Positions 42,903 to 51,119 of a stretch of 64,000 bases of DNA are shown here, piece after piece. The stretch's first letter is position 1. Every line of letters starts with the position of its first letter. The notes under the pieces are model-generated. The model did no database searches, was not told the origin of the DNA, and saw only the letters and a program-made list of their open reading frames with translations. Source of the stretch: Chryseobacterium sp. BLS98 (lineage in GTDB: Bacteria; Bacteroidota; Bacteroidia; Flavobacteriales; Weeksellaceae); contig NZ_LFNF01000001.1 in the NCBI RefSeq assembly GCF_001045445.1, forward strand, positions 682,001 to 746,000, read 5' to 3'. A program made the position numbers and the translations under genes.

Positions 42903-43797
42903 AATCGGAACAAGAAATTCCGCATTGGCACTTTGGCAGGCAAGAGAGGTTGCGAGGCACCTTCAAAACCGTAATTATTTAACGGAAATTGTTCCTATCG
43001 TCTCTTCCGGCGATAAGAACTTGAATCAACCGCTTTATTCTTTGGGAATCACCGGGGTTTTTACAAGAGACCTTGATGTTGCTTTATTGAATGACGAAAT
43101 TGATATTGCGGTACATTCTTTAAAAGATGTCCCGACACAGCTTCCTCAAAATATCGAAATCATCGCCTATCTGGAAAGAGATTTTCCACAGGATGTATTG
43201 ATAAGAAAGGAATCTGCTCAAAATAAAGAATTTCACGAACTGAAACTGGCAACAAGCAGTTTAAGAAGAAGAGCGTTCTGGCTGAAAAATTATCCGAATG
43301 CTCAATTTTCAGATATCCGTGGAAATATTCAGACCCGTCTTCAGAAACTTGAAGAAGGAGATTTTGATGCCACGATCCTGTCTCTGGCAGGAATCAAAAG
43401 AATGAAGATGGATATTGATTATGAAATGCTTCCACTGATGATTCCGGCAGCTTCCCAAGGGGTGATTGCCGTTGCGGGACATTCGGACAAACCTGAGATC
43501 AATGAGATTCTTAGCCAGATCAATCATAAAAACACCCAGATCTGTGTAGAGATCGAAAGAAACTTTCTGAGCACACTGGAAGGCGGATGTACTGCCCCGA
43601 TCGGAGCTTATGCAGAGATTATTGAAAACCAGATCCGTTTCAAAGCTGCCCTTTGCTCCTTGGATGGTAAGAACTGTATTGCCACTGACGAGAACTTTGA
43701 ATATAACGAAACCGAGAACTTCGGTGAAAAGTTTGCAAAGATTGTTCTTGAAAACGGAGGAAAAGAACTGATGACCGAAATTAAAAACTCTTACTAA
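42889..43797 (+). CDS. hemC: Hydroxymethylbilane synthase
   Basis: 302 residues from the ATG at 42889, inside the end of hemA (14-bp overlap); an earlier ATG at 42865 gives a non-homologous extension. It joins four porphobilinogens into hydroxymethylbilane. The N-terminal RIGTRNSALALWQA, HSLKDVPTQLP, and the dipyrromethane-cofactor Cys C234 in EGGCTAPIGAYA are present. It is followed by two cell-envelope genes before hemD. Confidence 0.96.
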   Translation: MKSIRIGTRNSALALWQAREVARHLQNRNYLTEIVPIVSSGDKNLNQPLYSLGITGVFTRDLDVALLNDEIDIAVHSLKDVPTQLPQNIEIIAYLERDFPQDVLIRKESAQNKEFHELKLATSSLRRRAFWLKNYPNAQFSDIRGNIQTRLQKLEEGDFDATILSLAGIKRMKMDIDYEMLPLMIPAASQGVIAVAGHSDKPEINEILSQINHKNTQICVEIERNFLSTLEGGCTAPIGAYAEIIENQIRFKAALCSLDGKNCIATDENFEYNETENFGEKFAKIVLENGGKELMTEIKNSY

Positions 43798-43839
43798 GAA
43801 TTTTTAACCCATCCATATCTTAATTTCAAGTGCAGAACA

Positions 43840-44421
43840 ATGAAAAAATCCTTTTTTTTATTCGTATTCCTGTTTTGTGTATTCATTGCCAATGCACAGA
43901 ATAAATTTGCGCTTCAACTTTCCAGTTCTGCTTTAGGCTTGGTTGATCCTACAATCAGGTATGATCCTGCTTATTTTGTTATTAAATATCCCAATGGAGA
44001 TGTCCCTGCTGACAAAGGAGTTTGTACAGATGTCATCATAAGAGCGTATAGAAAACTTGGAATTGATCTGCAGAAAGAAGTACATGAAGATATGGCGAAA
44101 AATTTTTCAAAGTATCCAAAAACATGGGGATTGAAAAAACCGGATACGAATATTGATCACAGGAGAGTTCCCAACCTCGCAGTCTTTTTTTCTAAATTTG
44201 GAAAAGTAAAATCTACTGAAACTAATCCTGCATTATATATTCCGGGAGATATTGTTACCTGGATCTTACCTGGGAATCTTACTCATATTGGAATTGTGGT
44301 CAATAAGAAATCTGCAGACGGGAAAAGATTTATGGTCGTTCATAATATAGGAGGCGGACAAGTTCTGGAAGACTGTCTCTTTAAGTATACGATTACAGGG
44401 CATTATCAATATCAAAAATAA
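43840..44421 (+). CDS. DUF1287-family exported protein
   Basis: 193 residues with a signal peptide (FLFCVFIANAQ). The body matches the DUF1287 family: a DPAYFVIKYPNGDVPADKGV start, CTDVIIRAYRKLGIDLQKEV, and a late GDIVTWILPGNLTHIGIVV with an H-x-G-I pair reminiscent of NlpC/P60-like cysteine hydrolases. The Cys in GVCTDV and the His in LTHIGI could be a catalytic pair (inference). It sits between hemC and an amidase gene, 8 bp before the latter, so the two envelope genes are a pair embedded in the heme cluster. Confidence 0.82.
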   Translation: MKKSFFLFVFLFCVFIANAQNKFALQLSSSALGLVDPTIRYDPAYFVIKYPNGDVPADKGVCTDVIIRAYRKLGIDLQKEVHEDMAKNFSKYPKTWGLKKPDTNIDHRRVPNLAVFFSKFGKVKSTETNPALYIPGDIVTWILPGNLTHIGIVVNKKSADGKRFMVVHNIGGGQVLEDCLFKYTITGHYQYQK

Positions 44422-44429
44422 GCTGCTTT

Positions 44430-45086
44430 ATGAAAAATCTTATCTATGCTTTATTTGTATTGATATCATACTGTACAGAAGCTCAGACCAATGAATTTAA
44501 AATTATCAGTAAACCCATTGATTATTCTCAGGAGAGGGTACGTTTAAGCTTAGAATATCTTAAGGATCATTATAATATTGTACAAAATTCGCCAACTATT
44601 TCACCTAAAATAATCGTACTGCATTATACCGCAGGAGGAACTGTTGAAACGAATTATAAATATTTTAACAAGACGCATCTGGAGTCTGCCCGGAATACTT
44701 TAAAGAAGCAAAGTACTTTAAATGTTTCCTCACAGTTTATTGTAGACAGGGACGGGACGGTTTACCAGCTTATGGAGCCTAATAGGTTTGCCAGACATAC
44801 AATAGGTATTAACTATTGCGCCATCGGCGTTGAAAACATAGGAAGCAAAAGCCAGCCGCTTACGGAAAAACAGGTTTCAGCCAATGCCCAGCTGGTGAGA
44901 TATTTAACTAAAAAATATCATATTGAGTATCTGATAGGCCATTCGGAATATGGTGCCTTCAGAGGTTCAAAGCTCTGGAAAGAGACCGATCCGAATTATT
45001 TTACCTTAAAAGAGGATCCGGGAAAAGATTTTATGAAAAAAGTAAGACTGCTGGTCACCGATTTGGATTTAAAAGATAAACCTTAG
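44430..45086 (+). CDS. N-acetylmuramoyl-L-alanine amidase, Amidase_2 family
   Basis: 218 residues with a signal peptide (FVLISYCTEAQ). The zinc site residues are seen in VLHYTAGGTVETNY (His), ARHTIGINYCAIGVENIG and YLIGHSEYGAF (His). It should cleave the bond between muramic acid and L-alanine in peptidoglycan. It ends 4 bp before hemD, so hemD expression depends on this transcript. Confidence 0.9.
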   Translation: MKNLIYALFVLISYCTEAQTNEFKIISKPIDYSQERVRLSLEYLKDHYNIVQNSPTISPKIIVLHYTAGGTVETNYKYFNKTHLESARNTLKKQSTLNVSSQFIVDRDGTVYQLMEPNRFARHTIGINYCAIGVENIGSKSQPLTEKQVSANAQLVRYLTKKYHIEYLIGHSEYGAFRGSKLWKETDPNYFTLKEDPGKDFMKKVRLLVTDLDLKDKP

Positions 45087-45090
45087 CTGA

Positions 45091-45762
45091 ATGAAGATTC
45101 TGTTTACCAAAATTATAGACTCTACCCTATTATCCAAAGAACTTGGAGCGGATATTTCGGCTGAATGCATTGAGGTGATCAGAACAGAACCTTTACAAAT
45201 AGCTGCATTTGATTTAAAAAATTACTCCCTGATCTTCACGAGCACCAATGGAGTGAATGCTTTTTTCAAAAATCAGTTTAAGCCGAACGAAGATTTTACA
45301 GCAAAAAACTACAACAAAATATACTGCGTTGGTGAAAAAACGAAACGGAAACTCAGAAAACACGGTTTCGGGACATTCAAAGTTCTGAAAAATGCCGAAA
45401 CACTTTCAAGATTCATCATCGGAAACTGCCAGCACGAACAGTTCCTTCACTTCTGCGGTAATCTTGCCATAGATGTTCTGGACAATGAGCTTCCTTTACA
45501 AAACATCAGCTATAATAAGATTACGGTTTACAAAACGGAAGAGCTCTACCCTTCCGTACCTGAAAAATATCATGCTGCAGTTTTTTTTAGTCCAAGCGGA
45601 GTTCGTAGTTTTGCAAAACTCAACTCTTTAGAAGGAATGAAGATTTTTTCAATCGGTGAAACCACCTCAGGTGAACTGAGAAAATATACGACAGAAGAAA
45701 TCTTCACCTCAGAAGAAAACAATCTGGCCTCTATTTTTGGGTTGATCAAAAAGGAACTTTAA
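45091..45762 (+). CDS. hemD: Uroporphyrinogen-III synthase
   Basis: 223 residues, the usual size for this poorly conserved enzyme, which closes hydroxymethylbilane with inversion of ring D. Motifs: the N-terminal ILFTKIIDSTLL, LIFTSTNGVNAFF, IYCVGEKTKRKLRKHGF and AVFFSPSGVRSFAKL near the C-terminus. Position 4 bp after the amidase and 64 bp before hemE supports the call. Confidence 0.88.
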   Translation: MKILFTKIIDSTLLSKELGADISAECIEVIRTEPLQIAAFDLKNYSLIFTSTNGVNAFFKNQFKPNEDFTAKNYNKIYCVGEKTKRKLRKHGFGTFKVLKNAETLSRFIIGNCQHEQFLHFCGNLAIDVLDNELPLQNISYNKITVYKTEELYPSVPEKYHAAVFFSPSGVRSFAKLNSLEGMKIFSIGETTSGELRKYTTEEIFTSEENNLASIFGLIKKEL

Positions 45763-45826
45763 ACAGCTGCAAACAGGCTGGTAAAAATAATAAGCGCCGG
45801 GAATGGCCATGTTAGTTTAATAAATT

Positions 45827-46858
45827 ATGATTAAAAACGACTTATATTTAAAAGCACTTCGCGGAGAAACTGTTGAAAGACCGCCGGTATGGATGATGAG
45901 ACAGGCCGGAAGATACCTGCCGGAATTCATTGCCCTTCGGGATCAGTATGACTTCTTTACAAGATGTCAGACCCCGGAACTGGCTTCCGAAATTACCGTA
46001 CAGCCTATCCGCAGATTTCCTTTGGATGCAGCTATCCTTTTTTCTGATATTCTGGTAGTTCCGCAGGCTATGGGAATCGATTTCAAAATGAAGGAAAATG
46101 TAGGGCCATGGCTGGATAATCCGATCAGAACGATGGAACAAGTTCAGAATGTTGTGGTTCCTGATGTAGATGATACTTTAGGATATGTTTTTGATGCTAT
46201 TGAGCTTACATTAATTAAATTAGACAACGAAATTCCGTTAATCGGTTTTGCCGGTTCTCCATGGACAATTTTATGTTACTGTATAGAAGGAAAAGGAAGC
46301 AAGGCTTTTGATATTGCCAAATCTTTCTGTTTTCAGCAGCCGGAAGCCGCTCATTTACTTCTTCAGAAGATCACGGATACTACGATTGCTTATCTAAAAA
46401 GAAAAGTTGAAAAAGGTGTTTCCGCCGTTCAGGTTTTTGATTCCTGGGGAGGGATGCTTTCTCCTGCGGACTATCAGGAATTCTCATGGCAGTATATCAA
46501 TCAGATTGTTGAGGCTCTAAGCCCTCTTACCCATGTGGTGGTATTTGGAAAAGGATGCTGGTTTGCCCTGGAAGACATGACGATGTCTAAAGCTTCTGCT
46601 TTAGGTGTTGACTGGACCATTACTCCTGAATTTGCAAGAACATTAACGAATCATACCATGACCCTTCAGGGGAATTTTGATCCTGCAAGACTGCATTCTT
46701 CCCCGGAAACCATTAAGAAGATGGTGACTGAAATGATCAACCGTTTTGGAAAAGACAGATATATTGCCAATCTTGGACACGGAATCTTACCTAATATTCC
46801 TGTGGAAAATGCAGAGGCATTTATCAGGGCTGTTGTTGACTGGAGGCCGAATAACTAG
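45827..46858 (+). CDS. hemE: Uroporphyrinogen decarboxylase
   Basis: 343 residues. It decarboxylates the four acetate groups of uroporphyrinogen III to give coproporphyrinogen III. Signature motifs [16 protein letters not shown] (with the catalytic Arg pair), [30 protein letters not shown] and [18 protein letters not shown] are all present. Last gene of the hem cluster; a terminator-like stem lies downstream. Confidence 0.96.
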   Translation: MIKNDLYLKALRGETVERPPVWMMRQAGRYLPEFIALRDQYDFFTRCQTPELASEITVQPIRRFPLDAAILFSDILVVPQAMGIDFKMKENVGPWLDNPIRTMEQVQNVVVPDVDDTLGYVFDAIELTLIKLDNEIPLIGFAGSPWTILCYCIEGKGSKAFDIAKSFCFQQPEAAHLLLQKITDTTIAYLKRKVEKGVSAVQVFDSWGGMLSPADYQEFSWQYINQIVEALSPLTHVVVFGKGCWFALEDMTMSKASALGVDWTITPEFARTLTNHTMTLQGNFDPARLHSSPETIKKMVTEMINRFGKDRYIANLGHGILPNIPVENAEAFIRAVVDWRPNN

Positions 46859-46978
46859 TTTCTAACCACAAAAGGAACAAAAGTTTTTAACACTTAAGTT
46901 ATTTGAAGTTTAAATACTTTGTAATAAGAAGATCACATAAGTTTTTTGAAAATCTGAGATTTTCATTTAAAATAATAA

Positions 46979-47008
46979 AAGCCCTTTCAATCATTATTGA
47001 AAGGGCTT
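46979..47008 (-). terminator. Terminator between hemE and the nitroreductase gene
   Basis: A 13-base-pair stem AAGCCCTTTCAAT/ATTGAAAGGGCTT with a 4-base loop. The T-rich flank is stronger on the minus-strand side. Confidence 0.8.
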
Positions 47009-47028
47009 CCTTATGAGAAAAAATTAGT

Positions 47029-47661
47029 TTAATTTACTTCAGTAATAAAAGTTTCTTTAGGTTTTCTCACTTTCGTAAGATTCACCAGCCAGTCATTTGA
47101 AGCGTCTCTGTAACCGATTGGCAATAAAAGTACACTTTTCAGTCCCTTTTCTTTCAGATTCAAAACTTCATCCACAGCTTCAGGTGAGAAACCTTCCATT
47201 GGTGTGGAATCTACCTCTTCAAAAGCCGCTGCGATAATGGCAGCACCAAATGAAATGTAAGCCTGTTTTGCAGCATGGGTAAAGTTTTCTTCAGCAGATC
47301 TCTGAGGATAGGTTCCCAACAGCATCTGTCTGTAGTTTTCCCAGCCATCGTTTTTAAAGCCTCTGATTTCGTTAGTAAGATCAAACATACTGTTGATTCT
47401 TTCTTCCGTATAGTTATCCCATGCGGCAAATACCAAAAGGTGCGAACAATCCGTGATCTGCGGCTGATTCCACGCATGAGGCTTAATCTGTTCTTTTACC
47501 TCCTGATTGGTAATCACAATGATCTCAAAAGGCTGAAGCCCGCTGGATGTAGGTGCCAGTCTTGCAGCTTCTAATATTTTATCCACTTTTTCCTGTGGTA
47601 CTTTCTGACCGTTCATTGCTTTGGTCGCAAATCTCCAGTTCAATTTTTCAATTAATTCCAT
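47029..47661 (-). CDS. NAD(P)H-dependent nitroreductase-like oxidoreductase
   Basis: 210 residues from the ATG at 47661 (MELIEKLNWRFATKAMNGQ); a frame to 47718 adds a hydrophobic stretch unlike the family. FMN-binding features are NWRFATKAMN, APTSSGLQPFEIIVI and ALLPIGYRDASNDW-like text near the end. NfsB-like enzymes reduce nitro compounds or quinones with NAD(P)H. The physiological substrate is unknown. Monocistronic. Confidence 0.9.
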   Translation of the reverse strand: MELIEKLNWRFATKAMNGQKVPQEKVDKILEAARLAPTSSGLQPFEIIVITNQEVKEQIKPHAWNQPQITDCSHLLVFAAWDNYTEERINSMFDLTNEIRGFKNDGWENYRQMLLGTYPQRSAEENFTHAAKQAYISFGAAIIAAAFEEVDSTPMEGFSPEAVDEVLNLKEKGLKSVLLLPIGYRDASNDWLVNLTKVRKPKETFITEVN

Positions 47662-47794
47662 TAAAGTTAAATTTAGACCAGGCAAAATTACTCCAAGAAT
47701 AAAGACAATAAACCACAAAAATTGCTATTTGAAAGATCGCAATAATCTATTATTTTATATTTATATTTGATTACCAAATCTTTAAATCAACAAT

Positions 47795-47920
47795 ATGAAA
47801 AAATTAAGCAAAGAAAAACTGAAAACCATCGTAGCCGGAGGAGAAATCTGCCTTGAATGTGCCATTGGATATTATCAGGTTATTATTGACGGGAAATGCT
47901 ATTGCATTCCGTGGGAGTAA
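47795..47920 (+). CDS. Bacteriocin-like GG-leader peptide
   Basis: 41 residues: a lysine-rich leader MKKLSKEKLKTIVAGG with a double-glycine cleavage site, then a 25-residue core with four Cys (EICLECAIG ... DGKCYCIPWE). Small genes with MKxLxKxxLKxxxGG leaders are frequent in Chryseobacterium and are annotated as bacteriocin-like. A following terminator shows it is a complete small transcription unit. No PCAT-type ABC transporter or modification enzyme lies in the window. Too short for most gene callers. Confidence 0.75.
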   Translation: MKKLSKEKLKTIVAGGEICLECAIGYYQVIIDGKCYCIPWE

Positions 47921-47930
47921 ATATTAAATA

Positions 47931-47959
47931 AAAAAGCAGTTGATAAACAACTGCTTTTT
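47931..47959. terminator. Terminator after the bacteriocin-like gene
   Basis: A perfect 12-base-pair stem AAAAAGCAGTTG/CAACTGCTTTTT with a 5-base loop. It works on both strands, ending sufS transcripts too. Confidence 0.9.
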
Positions 47960-47964
47960 ATATT

Positions 47965-49185
47965 TTATCCGAGCATTTTCTGGGCTTTCTTTACTCCTTC
48001 CACAAGTTTGTCAATCTCTTCGAAAGTATTATAGACTGCAAAGCTTGCTCTTACGGTTCCGGCTATATTGAAAAAATCCATAATGGGCTGTGTACAGTGA
48101 TGTCCGGTTCTTACGGCAATCCCCATTTTATCGAGAATCATCCCTACATCGGAAGAAATCCCCACGCCTTCAAGATTAAAGGAAACCACTCCTGTTCTTT
48201 TGGCCTTTTCACCGTAGATTTTTATATTTTCCAGCTCTAAAAGCTTTCTCTGTGCATACTCCAATAATGCATGTTCATGATTCTGAATATTCTGTCTGCC
48301 GGTCCTTTCAATAAAGTCAACAGCAGCACCCAGCGCAATATTTCCACCTACATTAGGAGTTCCGGCTTCATATTTAAAAGGAAGCCCGGCATAGGTTGTT
48401 CCGTCAAAAGAACATGTTGCAATCATTTCTCCTCCCCCGTGAAATGGTGGAAGTTCTTCAAGAATCTCCTGTTTTCCGTAAAGAATTCCCGTTCCCATTG
48501 GCGCATACATTTTATGACCTGAAAACACAAAGAAATCACAATCCATCTTCTGTACATCGATTTCAAAGTGGGGAGCAGACTGCGCTCCATCAATGACAAT
48601 ATAAGCATCCGAGTTTTTTCTCGTCCTGGCGATGATTTCTTCAATAGGATTTATGATACCTAATGCGTTGGAAACCTGGTTTACTGAAACTATTTTTGTC
48701 TTTTCACTTAAAAATTCATCCAGATAATCCAGCTGAAGAATACCATTTTCATCAATCGGTATCACTCTGAGCTTTGCCCCGGTCCTTTCACAAAGCAGTT
48801 GCCACGGAACAATATTAGAGTGATGTTCCAGATAGGAAATAATAATTTCATCGTCTTTTTTTAGCTTCTGTGTTAAAATATAGGCGATGAGGTTCAGACC
48901 TTCTGTTGTTCCCTTGGTAAAAATAACTTCAAAATCATGCCTGGCATTAATGAATTTCTGGATCTTCCTTCTTGAAAGTTCCATTTCCTCAGTGGCCAGC
49001 TGGCTCAATGTATGGATTCCTCTGTGAACATTGGCATTAAGTTCCGTATAGTATTCATTCCAGACCTTTAAAACAGAATCCGGTTTCTGAGATGTTGCTG
49101 CATTATCTAAGTAAACCAGAGGCTTACCATTCACTTCGCGGTTTAATATCGTAAACTGACTTCTTATTTCCTGAATGTCAAACAT
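47965..49185 (-). CDS. sufS: Cysteine desulfurase SufS
   Basis: 406 residues, PLP-dependent. It takes sulfur from cysteine for Fe-S cluster assembly. Motifs: the N-terminal VYLDNAATSQKP, the PLP Lys K225 in SGHKMYAPMGTG, and the catalytic Cys C364 in RTGHHCTQP, in the short loop of type II desulfurases. No sufBCD or sufE gene is next to it, so it is apart from the rest of the pathway here. Confidence 0.94.
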   Translation of the reverse strand: MFDIQEIRSQFTILNREVNGKPLVYLDNAATSQKPDSVLKVWNEYYTELNANVHRGIHTLSQLATEEMELSRRKIQKFINARHDFEVIFTKGTTEGLNLIAYILTQKLKKDDEIIISYLEHHSNIVPWQLLCERTGAKLRVIPIDENGILQLDYLDEFLSEKTKIVSVNQVSNALGIINPIEEIIARTRKNSDAYIVIDGAQSAPHFEIDVQKMDCDFFVFSGHKMYAPMGTGILYGKQEILEELPPFHGGGEMIATCSFDGTTYAGLPFKYEAGTPNVGGNIALGAAVDFIERTGRQNIQNHEHALLEYAQRKLLELENIKIYGEKAKRTGVVSFNLEGVGISSDVGMILDKMGIAVRTGHHCTQPIMDFFNIAGTVRASFAVYNTFEEIDKLVEGVKKAQKMLG

Positions 49186-49351
49186 TTATTAAATTTTTAA
49201 ATTAGATGGCTCTTATTTAGAACACTTCAAATTTACGTCTTTTTTTCTGAAAGGACGCATTGGGTTGAGGGCTGATACTTGTCAGGTGATAGAAAGATTC
49301 AATGAGGCGAATAGTAAGAAGGAAGGTACCGTTCACTTTAATACAAAATAA

Positions 49352-49379
49352 AAAACCTGCCAATAGATTGACAGGTTTT
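49352..49379 (-). terminator. Terminator of the prs-rplY operon
   Basis: AAAACCTG.CAAT pairs with ATTG.CAGGTTTT, one mismatch in the stem, with a T-rich minus-strand flank. Confidence 0.65.
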
Positions 49380-49403
49380 ATATGGTTTGTGAATAAGCAA
49401 ATA

Positions 49404-50039
49404 TTATTCTGCTGCAGTTTCTTCTGCAGGAGCTGCTCCTTCAGCTGAAACTTCTTCTTCATCATCTTCTTCAACTGCTGCACCACCTTTCATTGCATTT
49501 CTAGACATCTTAACAGCCACTACAACTGCATTGTCAGGGTGAACGAAAGAATATCCTTCAGTTTTGATGCTTCCAACATAAAGTTTGTTACCAATTCTTA
49601 AAGGAGTAACATCTACAACGATTTCATCCGGCAAGTTTGCAGGAATCGCTTTCACTTTTAGTTTTCTGAAAGACTGACGTAAAACACCACCAGCTACAAC
49701 ACCTTTAGAACGTCCGGTAATTCTTACAGGAACTTCCATAACCACTGGCTTATCATCAGATAACTGGTAGAAGTCTACGTGTAAAATTTTGTCCGTAATT
49801 GGGTGGAATTGAATGTCCTGAAGAACAGCAGGAATTGTTTTCCCATCTAGCTCAATAGATACCGTGTGTGCTTCAGGAGTGTATACTAATCCTTTGAAAG
49901 CTTTCTCTTCAGCAGAGAAGTTTAAAGGGGCTTCACCTCCATAAACAACACAAGGAACTAATTCAGCATCACGTAAAGCTTTTGTAGACTTTTTGCCCAC
50001 GCTTTCTCTTTTTGTACCTTGAATTGTAATAGATTTCAT
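49404..50039 (-). CDS. rplY: 50S ribosomal protein L25 / general stress protein Ctc
   Basis: 211 residues, the long CTC/TL5 form, which binds 5S rRNA. N-terminal [40 protein letters not shown] and the [20 protein letters not shown] segment are typical. The C-terminus carries an acidic Ala/Glu-rich tail ([18 protein letters not shown]). It is 56 bp after prs on the same strand; this pairing is common in Bacteroidota. Confidence 0.95.
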   Translation of the reverse strand: MKSITIQGTKRESVGKKSTKALRDAELVPCVVYGGEAPLNFSAEEKAFKGLVYTPEAHTVSIELDGKTIPAVLQDIQFHPITDKILHVDFYQLSDDKPVVMEVPVRITGRSKGVVAGGVLRQSFRKLKVKAIPANLPDEIVVDVTPLRIGNKLYVGSIKTEGYSFVHPDNAVVVAVKMSRNAMKGGAAVEEDDEEEVSAEGAAPAEETAAE

Positions 50040-50095
50040 TTATAAAAAATTTAAAAAATTGTTCAGTTTAATTTCTGCAAACCTCTAAAAATCAA

Positions 50096-51034
50096 TTAAA
50101 TAACAAATTTACTGCTAATTGATTGATGCTCATGAACCATCTTCATAACGTCCGCAAATAACGGGGCGCAAGATAGCACTTTTATTTTAGATGACAAATT
50201 ATTTTTAACAGGAATTGAGTCAGTTACAATAACTTCCAGTAGTTTGGAGTTCTCAATATTTTCGTAAGCCTTTCCGGAAAGCACTCCGTGAGTAGCCATC
50301 GCTCTTACTGACTTTGCTCCTTTTTCCATCAGAATTTCTGCAGCTTTACAAAGTGTACCTGCCGTATCGATCATATCATCAATAAGGATTACATTTTTTC
50401 CTACTACATCCCCGATCAGGAACATTTCTTCTACAACGTTTGCCTTTTTTCTTTCTTTGTAAGCAATTACTACTTCAGCACTTAAGTGTCCTGCATAGTT
50501 TTTCGCTCTTTTTGCACCTCCCATGTCCGGAGAAGCAATGGTAAGGTTATCTAAATTCAGAGATTTGATATGATCTACAAAAATGGTAGAAGCATACAGG
50601 TGGTCTACTGGAATCTCGAAGAACCCCTGAATCTGGTCTGCATGGAGATCCATCGTCATTATTCTTGTTGCTCCTGCAGCGGTTAACAAATTAGCTACCA
50701 GTTTAGCACCTATCGGAGCTCTCGGCTTGTCTTTTCTGTCCTGTCTTGCAAGTCCGAAATAAGGAATTACAACGGTAATGCTTTTTGCGGAAGCTCTTTT
50801 TGCTGCATCAATCATCAATAGAAGCTCTAAAAGATTGTCTGCTGGCGGGAAGGTAGACCCGATTAAGAAAACTCTTCCTCCTCTTACCGACTCATCCAGA
50901 ACAGGCTCAAATTCCCCATCACTGAACTCCTGAAAGTTGATTTTCCCTAACTCTTTCCCATAATATTGGGCAATTTTTTCTGCCAAGTCCTTACTGGTTC
51001 TTGTACAAAATAGATAACTTAACTGATCTGCCAT
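50096..51034 (-). CDS. prs: Ribose-phosphate pyrophosphokinase
   Basis: 312 residues, class I PRPP synthase, which makes PRPP from ribose 5-phosphate and ATP. Motifs: PYFGLARQDRKDKPRAPIGA (ATP-binding flexible region), MDLHADQIQGFFEIPVDHLY and the PRPP loop VILIDDMIDTAGTLCKA. It has a -7 box about 22 bases upstream and precedes rplY. Confidence 0.96.
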   Translation of the reverse strand: MADQLSYLFCTRTSKDLAEKIAQYYGKELGKINFQEFSDGEFEPVLDESVRGGRVFLIGSTFPPADNLLELLLMIDAAKRASAKSITVVIPYFGLARQDRKDKPRAPIGAKLVANLLTAAGATRIMTMDLHADQIQGFFEIPVDHLYASTIFVDHIKSLNLDNLTIASPDMGGAKRAKNYAGHLSAEVVIAYKERKKANVVEEMFLIGDVVGKNVILIDDMIDTAGTLCKAAEILMEKGAKSVRAMATHGVLSGKAYENIENSKLLEVIVTDSIPVKNNLSSKIKVLSCAPLFADVMKMVHEHQSISSKFVI

Positions 51035-51055
51035 TTTTACTTTTTAAAGATTTTG

Positions 51056-51063
51056 CAAATTTA
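51056..51063 (-). promoter_or_regulatory. -7 box of the prs operon
   Basis: On the minus strand this reads TAAATTTG, 21 bases before the prs ATG. Confidence 0.6.
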
Positions 51064-51068
51064 AAAAA

Positions 51069-51095
51069 AAACCACAAGAATTGCTCTTGTGGTTT
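51069..51095 (-). terminator. Terminator of the FadL-SGNH pair
   Basis: An 11-base-pair stem AAACCACAAGA/TCTTGTGGTTT with a 5-base loop, followed on the minus strand by a run of at least eight T. It overlaps neither gene. Confidence 0.85.
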
Positions 51096-51119
51096 CTAAG
51101 TTTTTATTTTCCTGTATCA

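Noticed and set aside
49217-49486. Minus-strand ORF of 89 residues
   Set aside because: It overlaps the L25 coding end in another frame, crosses the terminator at 49352-49379 and has a low-complexity Lys/Gln-rich start; treated as a shadow.
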